Assembly: GCF_000308575.1 (NCBI RefSeq)
Contig: NZ_BAFZ01000071.1
Location: forward strand, 20,146 to 84,145
Direction: 5' to 3'
Source of the DNA: Nocardia exalbida NBRC 100660
GTDB lineage: Bacteria > Actinomycetota > Actinomycetes > Mycobacteriales > Mycobacteriaceae
Length of the DNA: 64,000 bases
The translations under genes were made by a program, and so were the position numbers. Positions 26,080 through 34,364 of the stretch are shown one piece after another. Every line of letters begins with the position of its first letter. Position 1 is the stretch's first letter. The notes beneath the pieces were generated by a model. It saw nothing but the letters and a program-made list of their open reading frames with translations. It had not been told where the DNA came from and did not search any database.

Positions 26080-26772
26080 TCAGCGCGCCCACGCCGAGGC
26101 AGCCTGATCGCGCAACTTCTGCACGGTGGCCCCGGGATCGGCGGTGCTGTACACCGCGGAACCGGCGACGAAGCAGTCCACTCCCGCCTCCGCGGCCGCC
26201 TCGATGGTGTCGGCGTTGATGCCGCCATCGATCTCCACCAGCAGCCGCAGCTCACCGGAGTCGACCAGGTTCCGCACGATGCGCGCCTTCTGCAACACCT
26301 CCGGGATGAACGACTGCCCGCCGAAGCCCGGTTCCACGCTCATCACCAGCAGGGTGTCGAAATCGCGCAGGATCTCCAGGTACGGCTCGATCGGCGTGCC
26401 GGGCTTCACCGAGAGCCCCGCCTTGGCGCCCGCGGCGCGGATGTCGCGCGCCACCGCGATCGGATCGTCGGTCGCCTCCGCGTGGAAGGTCACGTTGTGC
26501 GCGCCCGCCTCGGCGTACGGCGGCGCCCAGCGGCCCGGATCATCGATCATCAGATGGCAGTCCAGCGGGATCTCGGTCGCCTTCAGCAGGCTCTCCACCA
26601 CCGGAAGGCCGAGCGTGAGATTCGGCACGAAGTGCGCGTCCATCACATCCACGTGCAGCCAGTCGGCGCCTGCGACGGCCTCCGCTTCATCCGCGAGATG
26701 CGCGAAGTCGGCGGACAGAATGGACGGGGCGATCATCGGAACGGCCGGACGCGGGTAAGTCGGGTTGGACAC
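26080..26772 (-). CDS. rpe: ribulose-phosphate 3-epimerase
   Basis: TIM-barrel enzyme of 230 residues in the pentose phosphate pathway. Motifs are IAPSILSADFAHLADE, DWLHVDVMDAHFVPNLTLG (metal ligands; usual DVMDGHFVPN with Gly to Ala), LDCHLMIDDPGRW, VMSVEPGFGGQSFIPEVLQK, and LLVEIDGGINADTIEAAAEAG followed by VAGSAVY. The GTG at 26772 (MSNPTYPRPAVPMIAPS) is preferred; an internal ATG 12 codons later is possible. It is divergent from the anti-sigma/sigma operon across about 60 bp. Confidence 0.95.
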   Translation of the reverse strand: MSNPTYPRPAVPMIAPSILSADFAHLADEAEAVAGADWLHVDVMDAHFVPNLTLGLPVVESLLKATEIPLDCHLMIDDPGRWAPPYAEAGAHNVTFHAEATDDPIAVARDIRAAGAKAGLSVKPGTPIEPYLEILRDFDTLLVMSVEPGFGGQSFIPEVLQKARIVRNLVDSGELRLLVEIDGGINADTIEAAAEAGVDCFVAGSAVYSTADPGATVQKLRDQAASAWAR

Positions 26773-26797
26773 AACGCCTGAGTCTAACGGTCGCCGG

Positions 26798-26821
26798 GGT
26801 TGCCCAGCGCGGGAGTGGGTA
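26798..26821 (+). promoter_or_regulatory. SigF-type promoter of the anti-sigma/sigma operon
   Basis: GGTT (26798-26801), a 15-bp spacer and GGGTA (26817-26821) match the known mycobacterial SigF consensus GTTT-N15-17-GGGTAT in spacing and -10 element. The anti-sigma GTG start at 26833 lies only 11 bp after the -10, so the transcript is probably leaderless. The match implies autoregulation. Confidence 0.6.
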
Positions 26822-26832
26822 GCCTGCATAGG

Positions 26833-27255
26833 GTGATCAATATTTCGGCGGAACAGGGGCTCTACAGCACCCCGGTGGAGATTCGGGTGGCGGCGTCGGT
26901 GACACAACTGCCCATCGTGCGTGGGCTCGCCGAAACCCTCGTCCTACTCAGCGAATTCACGCTGGACGAGGTCGCCGACATCCGGCTGGCCGTCGACGAG
27001 GTCTGCTCGACGCTGATCGCGGTCGCCGCCCCGGAAACGAGCTTGAACTGCCGGTTCACCGTCGGTGACACCGAGTTGCTCGTCCGGGTCGAGGGCATCG
27101 CGGAGAAGCCGGGACTGCCCGACCAGCGCAGCTTCGGCTGGCATGTACTTCGCACCCTCACCGACGCGGTGGACGCGACCCAGGATTCGTACGACGCGGC
27201 GATCTCCGGATATCCGACAACGGTCGAGTTCCGTCGGGTCCGGGGGAAGGCGTAG
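26833..27255 (+). CDS. usfX: anti-sigma factor, RsbW/UsfX-type
   Basis: Protein of 140 residues with a GHKL-ATPase-like fold. It has EIRVAASVTQLPIVRGLAET, FTLDEVADIRLAVDEVCSTL at the N-box position, and FGWHVLRTLTDAVDATQD. These match the mycobacterial UsfX pattern (LRLAVDEVC, SFSWHVLTALAD) that I know as the SigF antagonist. The usual N-box Asn is not present at DEVCSTL, as in UsfX. GTG 26833 is preferred to an upstream TTG that lies in the -35 element. The stop overlaps the sigma factor start by one base, so both are made together. No anti-anti-sigma gene is adjacent. Confidence 0.85.
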   Translation: MINISAEQGLYSTPVEIRVAASVTQLPIVRGLAETLVLLSEFTLDEVADIRLAVDEVCSTLIAVAAPETSLNCRFTVGDTELLVRVEGIAEKPGLPDQRSFGWHVLRTLTDAVDATQDSYDAAISGYPTTVEFRRVRGKA

Positions 27256-28127
27256 TGGCGGACGAAGAAACCGTGTTCGATGCACAGCGCGACGAGGACG
27301 CAGACACGCTGACCACCGAGGACGCCGAGGATGCCGTCGACGCCGAGGAAACCCTGGAAGCGGCGGGAACGGTCCCCGGCTACGACGACGTCGGATTGCT
27401 CTTCGAGCAGCTCGCGGCCAGCGAGAACGGGACGGCGCGGCACGCCGCGCTCCGCGCGGAGCTGATCAGCCGTTGCATTCCGCTCGCCGACCACATCGCC
27501 CGCAAGTTCAGCGGGCGCGGTGAGCCGTTCGATGATCTGACCCAGGTGGCGCGGGTCGGCTTGGTGCACGCGGTGGATCGTTTCGACGTGGAGCGCGGCT
27601 CGAATTTCCTGTCTTTCGCGGTGCCGACCATCATGGGCGAGGTCCGCCGGTATTTCCGCGACAACACCTGGGCGATGCGAGTGCCGAGACGGGTCAAGGA
27701 GACTCACCTACGCATCGGCGCCGCGATCGACAGTCTCTCCCAGACCCTCGGCCGCTCCCCCACGGCGAAGGAGATCGCCGCGGAGCTGGACGTCGATCCG
27801 GACGAGGTGACCCAGGCGGTCATCGCGGGCAACGCCTACCAGCCGAGCTCGATCGACGCGGCCACCCTCGGCCGTGACACCGACGCCTCGCTGCTGGACA
27901 CCCTCGGCGAGGAGGAGTCCCAGTTCGACCGGGTCGAGGAGTACGTCGCGATCCGGCCGCTGCTGGCCGGGCTGCCCGAGCGGGAACGGCGCATCCTGAC
28001 GATGCGGTTCTTCGAATCGATGACCCAGACCCAGATCGCGCAGCAGATGGGCATCTCCCAGATGCACGTGTCGCGCATCCTGGCGAAAACCCTTGCCCGT
28101 CTGCGGGAACAGTCCAGCCGGGAATGA
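27255..28127 (+). CDS. sigF: RNA polymerase sigma factor, SigF/SigB type
   Basis: Group 3 sigma factor of 290 residues. An acidic N-terminal tail of about 45 residues, longer than usual, precedes region 2 (RCIPLADHIARKFSGRGEPF, DDLTQVARVGLVHAVDRFDV, FLSFAVPTIMGEVRRYFRDN), region 3 (VKETHLRIGAAIDSLSQTLG, PTAKEIAAELDVDPDEV) and region 4 (LPERERRILTMRFFESMTQT, QIAQQMGISQMHVSRILAKT) with its helix-turn-helix. The start is GTG overlapping the antagonist stop. It likely drives a general stress regulon including its own operon and the csbD gene at 53 kb, which share a promoter pattern. Confidence 0.93.
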   Translation: MADEETVFDAQRDEDADTLTTEDAEDAVDAEETLEAAGTVPGYDDVGLLFEQLAASENGTARHAALRAELISRCIPLADHIARKFSGRGEPFDDLTQVARVGLVHAVDRFDVERGSNFLSFAVPTIMGEVRRYFRDNTWAMRVPRRVKETHLRIGAAIDSLSQTLGRSPTAKEIAAELDVDPDEVTQAVIAGNAYQPSSIDAATLGRDTDASLLDTLGEEESQFDRVEEYVAIRPLLAGLPERERRILTMRFFESMTQTQIAQQMGISQMHVSRILAKTLARLREQSSRE

Positions 28128-28193
28128 GATAGCCTCCTCCACCTCCGGAAGTTCGGCAGCCATGGCCACCACCTGCTGCCGGGTCATCGTCAT
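28128..28193 (-). pseudogene. MmcQ/YjbR-like N-terminal remnant
   Basis: The minus strand reads MTMTRQQVVAMAAELPEVEE followed by AIS and then runs directly into the 3' end of sigF. The pattern (short start, then xxVxxxAxxLPEVEE) is typical of the first 22 residues of MmcQ/YjbR proteins, which are about 115-120 residues long. The rest of the family is absent, so this looks like the 5' stump of a deleted gene. It is too short to be sure. Confidence 0.4.
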
Positions 28194-28247
28194 GGTCCGA
28201 GTGCGCGGCCGGTTCCGCGCGTCCGGCGCGGACGAATGGCATGCCGC

Positions 28248-29900
28248 TCAGCGCGGCTTGCGCAGCGCGGCCAGGAACATCGCGTCGGTGCCGTGCCGGT
28301 GTGGCCACAGCTGCGCCCCCGGTCCGTCCCCGACATCGGTCACGCCGGGCAGCAGCTCGCGGGTGTCGAGTTGCTCGGCGCCGAGGCGGCGCACCGCGTC
28401 GGCGACGATCGACACCGTCTCCGGCAGATGCGGCGAGCAGGTCGAGTACACCACGACACCACCGGGGCGCAGCAAATCCCATGCGGCGGAGAGTAATTCG
28501 CGCTGTAGGACGACCAGTTCGCGGACGTCCGCGGGGGTGCGCCGCCAGCGCGCCTCCGGCCTGCGGCGCAGCGCGCCGAGCCCGGTGCACGGGGCGTCCA
28601 CCAGGATGCGGTCATAGCCCGGGGTCAGTCCGCTGGCGCGGCCGTCGGCGACGTGGATGTCCACCGGCAGGTCGCGCACGGCCTTGCGCACCAGTTCGGC
28701 ACGGTGCGCGGCGGGCTCGACCGCGTCCACCCGGAAGCCGTCGATCGCGGCGATCGCGCCGAGCAGCGCGGCCTTGCCGCCCGGTCCGGCACACAGGTCC
28801 AGCCAGCGACCGGTGTCCGGTCCGTCGAGTTCGGCCCTGGTCAGCGCCAGCGCCACCAGCTGGCTGCCTTCGTCCTGTACGGCCGCCATGCCCTCGCGCA
28901 CCGGCTCGAGCTTGCCCGGGTCGCCGCCCTCCAGGTAGACCGCGTACGGCGACCAGCGGCCCTCCTCGCCGCCGGTCACCAGCGCGAGTTCCTCCGCGGT
29001 GATGTCGCCAGGGCGGGCCACCAGATGCACCAGCGGCCGAGCGTCGTCGGCGGCGAGCACCTCGCGCAACTCCCCCGCTCGCGCTCCCAGCGCGTCGGCG
29101 AACGCCTGCGCGATCCAGGCCGGGTGCGCGTACTCGAACGCCAGCCGGCCGACCGGATCGGCGGGCGCGAGCGCCTCCACCCACTGTTCGGGGGTCTTCT
29201 CCCCCGCCCGCCGGAGCACGGCGTTGACGAATCCGGCCTTGCCCGCGCCGAATTCGGAGCGCGCCAATGCCACCGAGGTGTCCACCGCGGCGTGCGCACC
29301 GATCCTGGTGCGCAGCAGCTGGTAGACGCCGAGCCGGAGCACGTCGAGCAGCGGTCCGTCGATCTCCTCGATCGGCCGGCCCGCCCCCTCGGCGATCACC
29401 GCGTCGAGCAGACCCAGCGACCGGCACGCGCCGTAGGCGAGTTCGGTCGCCAACGCCGCGTCCCGGCCCGACAACCCCAGGTCCCGCAGCAGCGGGGGCA
29501 GAACGAGGTTGGCGTAGGCGTCGCGCTCCCGGACCGCTCGCAGCACATCCCTCGCGGCCGTCCGTGGCGGATCGGTGGGCTCTTTACGATGCGGTCGCCT
29601 GCCCGCGGCGGCTTTGGACCCCGAGGACGGACGCCCGGCGGTGGAACGATCCGACCGGCCCGTCGCCGCGCGTTGTCCCGCGCCACCCCGCCGTTCGTCG
29701 CGACCGCGCGCTTCGGCCGGCCCGCTGCCTGCCCGCGGATCGGCCGCTCGTGACCGTCCCGCGCCGGTGCGGTCCTGCCGCGGGCCACCCTGCGCACGAG
29801 GCCGACCGGCCTCGCCGGAACGGTTCGGCGCGGACTCCCGGTCGTCGCGCCGCCGGTCGCGGGCGTTGTCGTCACCGGGCCGATTGCCGCGCGGCGTCAT
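28248..29900 (-). CDS. rsmB: 16S rRNA m5C967 methyltransferase, RsmB/NOP family
   Basis: Protein of 550 residues. The first 110 or so are Arg/Gly/Pro-rich and presumably disordered. A NusB-like domain follows (ARDVLRAVRERDAYANLVLP, GACRSLGLLDAVIAEGAGRP, LLRTRIGAHAAVDTSVALAR), then the SAM methyltransferase with LDLCAGPGGKAALLGAIAA (motif I), ILVDAPCTGLGALRRRPEAR (motif IV with the PC Cys) and VVYSTCSPHLPETVSIV (motif VI with the TC nucleophile). It modifies C967 of 16S rRNA. It is last in def-fmt-rsmB, overlapping fmt by 4 bp. Confidence 0.94.
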   Translation of the reverse strand: MTPRGNRPGDDNARDRRRDDRESAPNRSGEAGRPRAQGGPRQDRTGAGRSRAADPRAGSGPAEARGRDERRGGAGQRAATGRSDRSTAGRPSSGSKAAAGRRPHRKEPTDPPRTAARDVLRAVRERDAYANLVLPPLLRDLGLSGRDAALATELAYGACRSLGLLDAVIAEGAGRPIEEIDGPLLDVLRLGVYQLLRTRIGAHAAVDTSVALARSEFGAGKAGFVNAVLRRAGEKTPEQWVEALAPADPVGRLAFEYAHPAWIAQAFADALGARAGELREVLAADDARPLVHLVARPGDITAEELALVTGGEEGRWSPYAVYLEGGDPGKLEPVREGMAAVQDEGSQLVALALTRAELDGPDTGRWLDLCAGPGGKAALLGAIAAIDGFRVDAVEPAAHRAELVRKAVRDLPVDIHVADGRASGLTPGYDRILVDAPCTGLGALRRRPEARWRRTPADVRELVVLQRELLSAAWDLLRPGGVVVYSTCSPHLPETVSIVADAVRRLGAEQLDTRELLPGVTDVGDGPGAQLWPHRHGTDAMFLAALRKPR

Positions 29901-30820
29901 TCGACCACCGCGCCGGGCTGCAGGCGGGCGCCGCGCGCCCAGTCGAGCGCGGCCATCATGCGCTTGCCCTGCGGCTGCACCTGATCCAGCCGCACCGCGG
30001 TGGTGGCGGTGCCGACGAACACGCCGGACTTGCGCACCTCGATGACGCGTTCCGGCAATTCCTCCTCGACCAGTTCGACCGGTCCCAGCTTCAGCCGTGT
30101 GCCGCCCACCTCGGTCCAGGCGCCGGGAGCCGGGGTTACCGCGCGAATCCGCCTGCTGATGGCCAGGGCGGGTTGGTCCCAGCGCACATGCCCGGCCTCG
30201 ACACCGACCTTGGGCGCGTACGAGACGCCGTCGGTGGACTGCGGGACGGGCTGCAAGGTCCCGTCCTCCACTCCGTCGAGCGTCGCTTCCAGCAGGCGGG
30301 CGCCGCTGTCGGCCAATCGCTGCAGCAGGGCGCCCGCGGTATCGGTGACGGCGATCTTCTCGGTCACCATGCCGAAGACCGGCCCGGTGTCCAATCCGGC
30401 CTCGATCTGGAAGGTGGAGGCGCCGGTGATCTCGTCGCCCGCGTCGATCGCCGCCTGCACCGGCGCCGCGCCCCGCCAGGCGGGCAGCAGCGAGAAATGC
30501 AGATTGATCCAGCCGAAGCGCGGGATGTCGAGCACCGGCTCGGGCAGCAGCGCGCCGTAGGCGACGACGGGACAGCAGTCCGGCGCCAAGTCGGTGAGCT
30601 GCGCCAGGAATTCCGGCTCCGAAGGACGACGGGGAGTGAGCACCGGGATGCCGTGCCGGTCGGCCAGCTGACCGACCGGCGACCTGGTCACCTTCCGGCC
30701 GCGCCCTGCGATCGCGTCCGGCCGCGTCACCACGGCGATCACCTCGTGACGCGCTGATTCCAGCAGACGCCGCAGCGACGGAACCGCCGGTTCCGGGGTG
30801 CCCGCGAAGACGACGCGCAT
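29897..30820 (-). CDS. fmt: methionyl-tRNA formyltransferase
   Basis: Protein of 307 residues that formylates initiator Met-tRNA using 10-formyltetrahydrofolate. Motifs are MRVVFAGTPEPAVPSLRRLL at the N-terminus, WINLHFSLLPAWRGAAPVQA with the catalytic Asn/His, AGDEITGASTFQIEAGLDTG with the active-site Asp, and a C-terminal OB-like domain from about residue 205. The ATG at 30820 is chosen; it overlaps the def stop by one base. The pairing with peptide deformylase is functional: one adds and the other removes the formyl group. Confidence 0.96.
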   Translation of the reverse strand: MRVVFAGTPEPAVPSLRRLLESARHEVIAVVTRPDAIAGRGRKVTRSPVGQLADRHGIPVLTPRRPSEPEFLAQLTDLAPDCCPVVAYGALLPEPVLDIPRFGWINLHFSLLPAWRGAAPVQAAIDAGDEITGASTFQIEAGLDTGPVFGMVTEKIAVTDTAGALLQRLADSGARLLEATLDGVEDGTLQPVPQSTDGVSYAPKVGVEAGHVRWDQPALAISRRIRAVTPAPGAWTEVGGTRLKLGPVELVEEELPERVIEVRKSGVFVGTATTAVRLDQVQPQGKRMMAALDWARGARLQPGAVVE

Positions 30821-31386
30821 CAGCGGCCGGCCCCGAACGGGTTGGGCCGGCCCGAGCCGCTCATCGAGCGCGCGGGACGCACCGTCGATCCCGCTGTGAA
30901 CCAATCGGATTCGCGGATCACCCGCATCGCCTCCTTGCGCTGGGCCGGGTCGAGACGGTCGATGAACAGCACCCCGTCGAGATGATCGGTCTCATGCTGC
31001 ACGCACCGCGCGAGCAGGCCTTCCGCCTCGAAAGCGACAGGCGCGCCGTCGACGTCCACACCGGACGCTCGCACACGCAAGGCCCGGCGCGTGTCGTAGC
31101 GCACGCCGGGGATCGACAGGCAGCCTTCCGGCCCGACCTGCTCTTCGTCTCCGACGACCTCCCACTGCGGGTTCACCAGATGTCCCGAAGCGTCGCCGGT
31201 GTCGTAGACGAACACGCGCAGCCCGACCCCGATCTGCGGCGCGGCCATCCCGACCCCGCCGTCGTCGTGCATGGTCTCGGTCAGGTCGGTGACCAGCTGC
31301 CGCAGATCGCGGTCGAACGCGGTGACCTCCGCGGCGCGGGCACGCAGAATGGGATCGCCGAACAGGCGAACGGGCTGGATGGTCAC
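30820..31386 (-). CDS. def: peptide deformylase
   Basis: Metalloenzyme of 188 residues that removes the N-formyl group from nascent proteins. The three signature motifs are GVGMAAPQIG (Met instead of the common Leu), EGCLSIPGVRY with the metal Cys, and CVQHETDHLDGVLFIDRL with the two His ligands and catalytic Glu. A C-terminal tail of about 20 residues rich in Ser, Gly and Pro is typical of the actinobacterial form. It is first in the def-fmt-rsmB operon. Confidence 0.95.
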   Translation of the reverse strand: MTIQPVRLFGDPILRARAAEVTAFDRDLRQLVTDLTETMHDDGGVGMAAPQIGVGLRVFVYDTGDASGHLVNPQWEVVGDEEQVGPEGCLSIPGVRYDTRRALRVRASGVDVDGAPVAFEAEGLLARCVQHETDHLDGVLFIDRLDPAQRKEAMRVIRESDWFTAGSTVRPARSMSGSGRPNPFGAGR

Positions 31387-31715
31387 GGCTGGCTCCCGGA
31401 AGCGGACGAATACGGTCGCCCCATTCTAGTGAGACACCGGAAATCCCCGATTCCCCGGCCGGAAGCTGGTAGAACTCCTATGCGGTCCGGGCGGGGTGTC
31501 GATCCCTCCGCCCGGCCGCCCGGAAATGTCCTGGTCAGCGGCCTGCCGGTGACACCTGGCCTGCTTCTCACCCGCAGGTTCACAACACGATGTCACCCCG
31601 AGGAACCCGGGAGCAGATCGAGGCCCCGGTCGAGGTCCGCGAATCGGGTCGGGTCGGCCTTCGAATCGAGAACGGCATCCGGAACAGACGAGCTCACAGG
31701 AAGGTTGGGATATTC
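31387..31715. other. 329-bp divergent intergenic region, left border of the accessory segment
   Basis: It lies between def (minus) and the LLM oxidoreductase (plus) and must contain both promoters. A 66-codon minus frame (31383-31583) overlaps the def start by 4 bp, but its Arg/Gly/Pro-rich sequence has no family look and I do not call it. A GGAAGG lies about 11 bp before the ATG at 31716. No inverted repeat stands out. Confidence 0.5.
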
Positions 31716-32546
31716 ATGGCGATCGACGGTCTCGGACGGTTCGGAGTATGGCGCGGCTACCAGGGGTTCACTCCCGAGGATGCCGCCGAACTGGAGAAGC
31801 TCGGCTACAGCGCGTTGTGGCTCGGCGGGTCACCGCCCGCTGACCTGCCGGTGGTCGAATCGTTGCTCGAGGCGACGCAGACGCTGATCGTCGCCACCAG
31901 CATCGTGAACATCTGGACCGCCCCGGCGAACGCCGTCGCCGAATCATTCCACCGGATCGAACAGCGCTTCCCCGGTCGTTTCCTGCTCGGTATCGGCGCG
32001 GGCCACCCAGAAGCCAACAAGCCGTACCAGAAACCGTACGACGCGCTGGTGGATTACCTCGACGAACTCGACGCGGCCGGGGTGCCGAAGAACCGGATAG
32101 CGCTGGCCGCGCTCGGGCCCAAGGTGCTCGAACTGTCGCGCACGCGCACCGCGGGTGCGCTGCCGTATCTGGTCCCGCCGGAACACACCGCGCGGGCACG
32201 CCAGATCCTCGGCCCCGCTCTGCTGGTCGCGGAGCAGAAATTCGTGCTCGACGACGACCCCCAGCGGGCACGCGAGGTCGGCAGGCAGATGGTCGATGTG
32301 TATCTCGGCCTGCGCAACTACGTCTCGAACCTGCGGCGTCTCGGCTTCTCCGAGGAGGACGTGACCAAGCCGGGCAGCGACCGTCTCATCGATGTGCTCA
32401 CGGTGCACGGCACACCCGTCGAGGTCGCCAGGCAGGTGGTCGAGCACCTGAAGGCGGGCGCCGACCACGTCGCGCTGCAAGCTCTGGGCGAGGACTACCT
32501 CGGTTCGCTGCGCCGGCTCGCGCCACTGCTGACGGCGGCCGAATGA
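31716..32546 (+). CDS. F420-dependent LLM-class oxidoreductase (TIGR03620-like)
   Basis: Protein of 276 residues with a luciferase-like TIM barrel. The N-terminus (GRFGVWRGYQGFTPEDAAEL, then LEKLGYSALWLGG) and LIVATSIVNIWTAPANAVAE, RFPGRFLLGIGAGHPEANKP and LRNYVSNLRRLGFSEEDV fit the F420-dependent TIGR03620 subgroup. The reaction is probably hydride transfer between F420 and an alcohol or keto substrate; the substrate is unknown. The ATG at 31716 is used, with a ribosome site GGAAGG; upstream codons in frame are rejected. Confidence 0.85.
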   Translation: MAIDGLGRFGVWRGYQGFTPEDAAELEKLGYSALWLGGSPPADLPVVESLLEATQTLIVATSIVNIWTAPANAVAESFHRIEQRFPGRFLLGIGAGHPEANKPYQKPYDALVDYLDELDAAGVPKNRIALAALGPKVLELSRTRTAGALPYLVPPEHTARARQILGPALLVAEQKFVLDDDPQRAREVGRQMVDVYLGLRNYVSNLRRLGFSEEDVTKPGSDRLIDVLTVHGTPVEVARQVVEHLKAGADHVALQALGEDYLGSLRRLAPLLTAAE

Positions 32547-32811
32547 ATCAGATGCAGAACCGTCGTACGGTAAGCACCCCCGAGTCGGGGAGGCTTGGCC
32601 GGCTTCGCCCGATGGGCTACGCTGTGTGGCGATGACTACCGGGACGGCCTTGCGCCACACACGGATTGGTTACCCGGTGCTCTTCTGAGCGCCGTTCGGG
32701 CCTGCAGCGGCCCGAACCAGCCATTCGATCGAGGACCTCGCGCCGCTGCGCGGGCCCCACCTCCGTCGTGATGATCACACGCTTCACAGATCGATCACGA
32801 CAGGAGAAATC

Positions 32812-33189
32812 ATGCCCGCACGCTTCAACCACACCATCATCGCGGCCAAGGATCGCCACGAGTCCGCGGCCTTCTTCCGCGATCTCTTCGAGTTCGCCGA
32901 AGCCCCTTCGTGGGGAGTGTTCACCAACCTGCTCTGCGAGGACGGGGTGCTGCTGCAGTTCGCCGAACCACCGGTCGAGGACATCCAGATGCAGCACTAC
33001 GCCTTCCTCGTCGACGACGAGCTGTTCGAGCGGGCCTACGGAAAGCTGCGTGATCGGGGTATCGAACACGCGGCCGACCCGTTCTTCCAGCGGCCGGGTA
33101 CCACCAACACCGAACACGGCGGACGCGGGGTCTACTTCCGCGACCCCGCCGGGCACGGGATCGAGATGATCACCCGGCCATATCTGTGA
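32812..33189 (+). CDS. VOC-family (glyoxalase/dioxygenase-like) protein
   Basis: Protein of 125 residues with two beta-alpha-beta-beta-beta modules. The first has FNHTIIAAKDRHESAAFFRD with a metal-type His and FEFAEAPSWG; the second has HYAFLVDDELFERAYGKLRD, then GGRGVYFRDPAGHGIEMITR with the usual DPxGHxxE. This fits a small metal-dependent VOC enzyme or a drug-binding protein of the glyoxalase superfamily. An AGGAGA lies 6 bp before the ATG. The 265 bp upstream show no other gene. The substrate is unknown. Confidence 0.85.
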   Translation: MPARFNHTIIAAKDRHESAAFFRDLFEFAEAPSWGVFTNLLCEDGVLLQFAEPPVEDIQMQHYAFLVDDELFERAYGKLRDRGIEHAADPFFQRPGTTNTEHGGRGVYFRDPAGHGIEMITRPYL

Positions 33190-33322
33190 CCTGCCGCCGA
33201 TATCGTTGCGACCCTGCGCTTTGCGCTTCGCCCGGCCGGGGTCGCGACGGGGCTCCATCGGTTTCCGCGCGGCATCGCGGAGGTCGGGAATCCACCTCGT
33301 CGTTATGCCGACGGCGGCGCTG

Positions 33323-33348
33323 ACGCTCAGTAACATGAGCGTTGCTCA
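33323..33348. promoter_or_regulatory. overlapping inverted repeats upstream of a TetR gene
   Basis: ACGCTCA (33323-33329) and TGAGCGT (33336-33342) are reverse complements with a 6-bp spacer. TGAGC-GTT-GCTCA (33336-33348) forms a second palindrome sharing the right arm. Position 27 bp before the TetR start suggests an autoregulatory operator. Confidence 0.5.
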
Positions 33349-33374
33349 TTTTCCATGATCAGCAGGAGGGCGTG

Positions 33375-34004
33375 ATGCCGTCGAAGGCTGTCGGTCAGCG
33401 CCGTCGTCCGACGCAGGAGCGTGCGAAGGCGACCAGGGAGCACATCCTCGATACGGCCGCGCGGCTGTTCGGCGAGCGCGGTATCGCCAACACCTCGACC
33501 AACCGGATCGCGGTGGAGGCCGGTGTCAGCATCGGGACGGTCTACCGCTACTTCGCCGATCGCGCCGTCCTGGTCGAGGAGTTGCTCGAGCGGCTGCTCG
33601 AGACCATCGAGCGGCGCTTCACGCAGCAGGTGTTCAATCTGTCGGAGAAATCGATCCCGCAGGTCGTCAGCGATGTCCTGCAAGTGATCACCGCGGAACT
33701 GGTCGCGAACGCGCAATTGGTTCGCGCGCTGGTCGGCGGAGTGCAGTTCTACAGCAGTGGTATTCCGGAATTCGAGCCACGACTGCGTCTGCTGGTCAAG
33801 GTGATGTTGATCCAGATCCTCGGCCCGGGAGACGATCACGAGTACGACGTGATGACCTTCGTCATGATCAACACCGGATTCGCGGCCGTCCTGCGCGCGT
33901 CGGCTCTGGATGTGGACAGCCGGGCCCGCGCGGAGGCAATCGACATGACCGGGCGGATGATCGGCGCGTGGATGGAAGCCGAAGCCGAGGCCGCCGCCGT
34001 CTGA
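33375..34004 (+). CDS. TetR-family transcriptional regulator
   Basis: Protein of 209 residues. The N-terminal helix-turn-helix is typical: TREHILDTAARLFGERGIAN, TSTNRIAVEAGVSIGTVYRY and FADRAVLVEELLERL. The C-terminal ligand domain contains ELVANAQLVRALVGGVQFYS. The ATG at 33375 has a strong GGAGGG upstream; an earlier in-frame start (33342) would lie inside the palindromes. Palindromes just upstream suggest self-control. The target genes may be the VOC gene upstream or unlinked. Confidence 0.9.
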   Translation: MPSKAVGQRRRPTQERAKATREHILDTAARLFGERGIANTSTNRIAVEAGVSIGTVYRYFADRAVLVEELLERLLETIERRFTQQVFNLSEKSIPQVVSDVLQVITAELVANAQLVRALVGGVQFYSSGIPEFEPRLRLLVKVMLIQILGPGDDHEYDVMTFVMINTGFAAVLRASALDVDSRARAEAIDMTGRMIGAWMEAEAEAAAV

Positions 34005-34364
34005 TCGACGCGGCGTCCTTCGGCACGGTGACGATTCCGTCTGCCGTCGCACCTGTGCTGCGCGTGGCCGCCTACCGATCGGACGACTGTCCACGTGCGG
34101 GGCGAGGAAAGTGAGCGGGTCACCAGGTTCTGGCTCCGGCACACTCCCCCAGGCTACGGCCCCGGTCGCTATTCCTCCTGGTTAACAGCTGTTTTCGTGG
34201 TATCCGGCCGACCGGCCGAAAGCGGAGTAGTAGCTGATCTAGGACTCGGATTACCGTTGAGGACAGGGTGAACAACCGGTGATGCCGAGGCGCCGCACGG
34301 TTGCTTCCCCGGGCGGTTCGAGCTTGGACGTGGCCGCGGATGCGCGGTGGCGAGGAGGTCACAC
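34005..34364. other. 360-bp intergenic region
   Basis: It lies between the TetR gene and the PucR-type regulator, both on the plus strand. No coding frame with normal codon bias is seen. A 10-bp palindrome AACAGCTGTT is at 34184-34193. A GAGGAGGT at about 34352-34359 is the ribosome site of the next gene. Confidence 0.5.

Noticed and set aside
31383..31583. A small gene overlapping the def start
   Set aside because: The 66 codons overlap def by 4 bp, but the composition is shadow-like (Arg, Gly, Pro) and no family is recognised.
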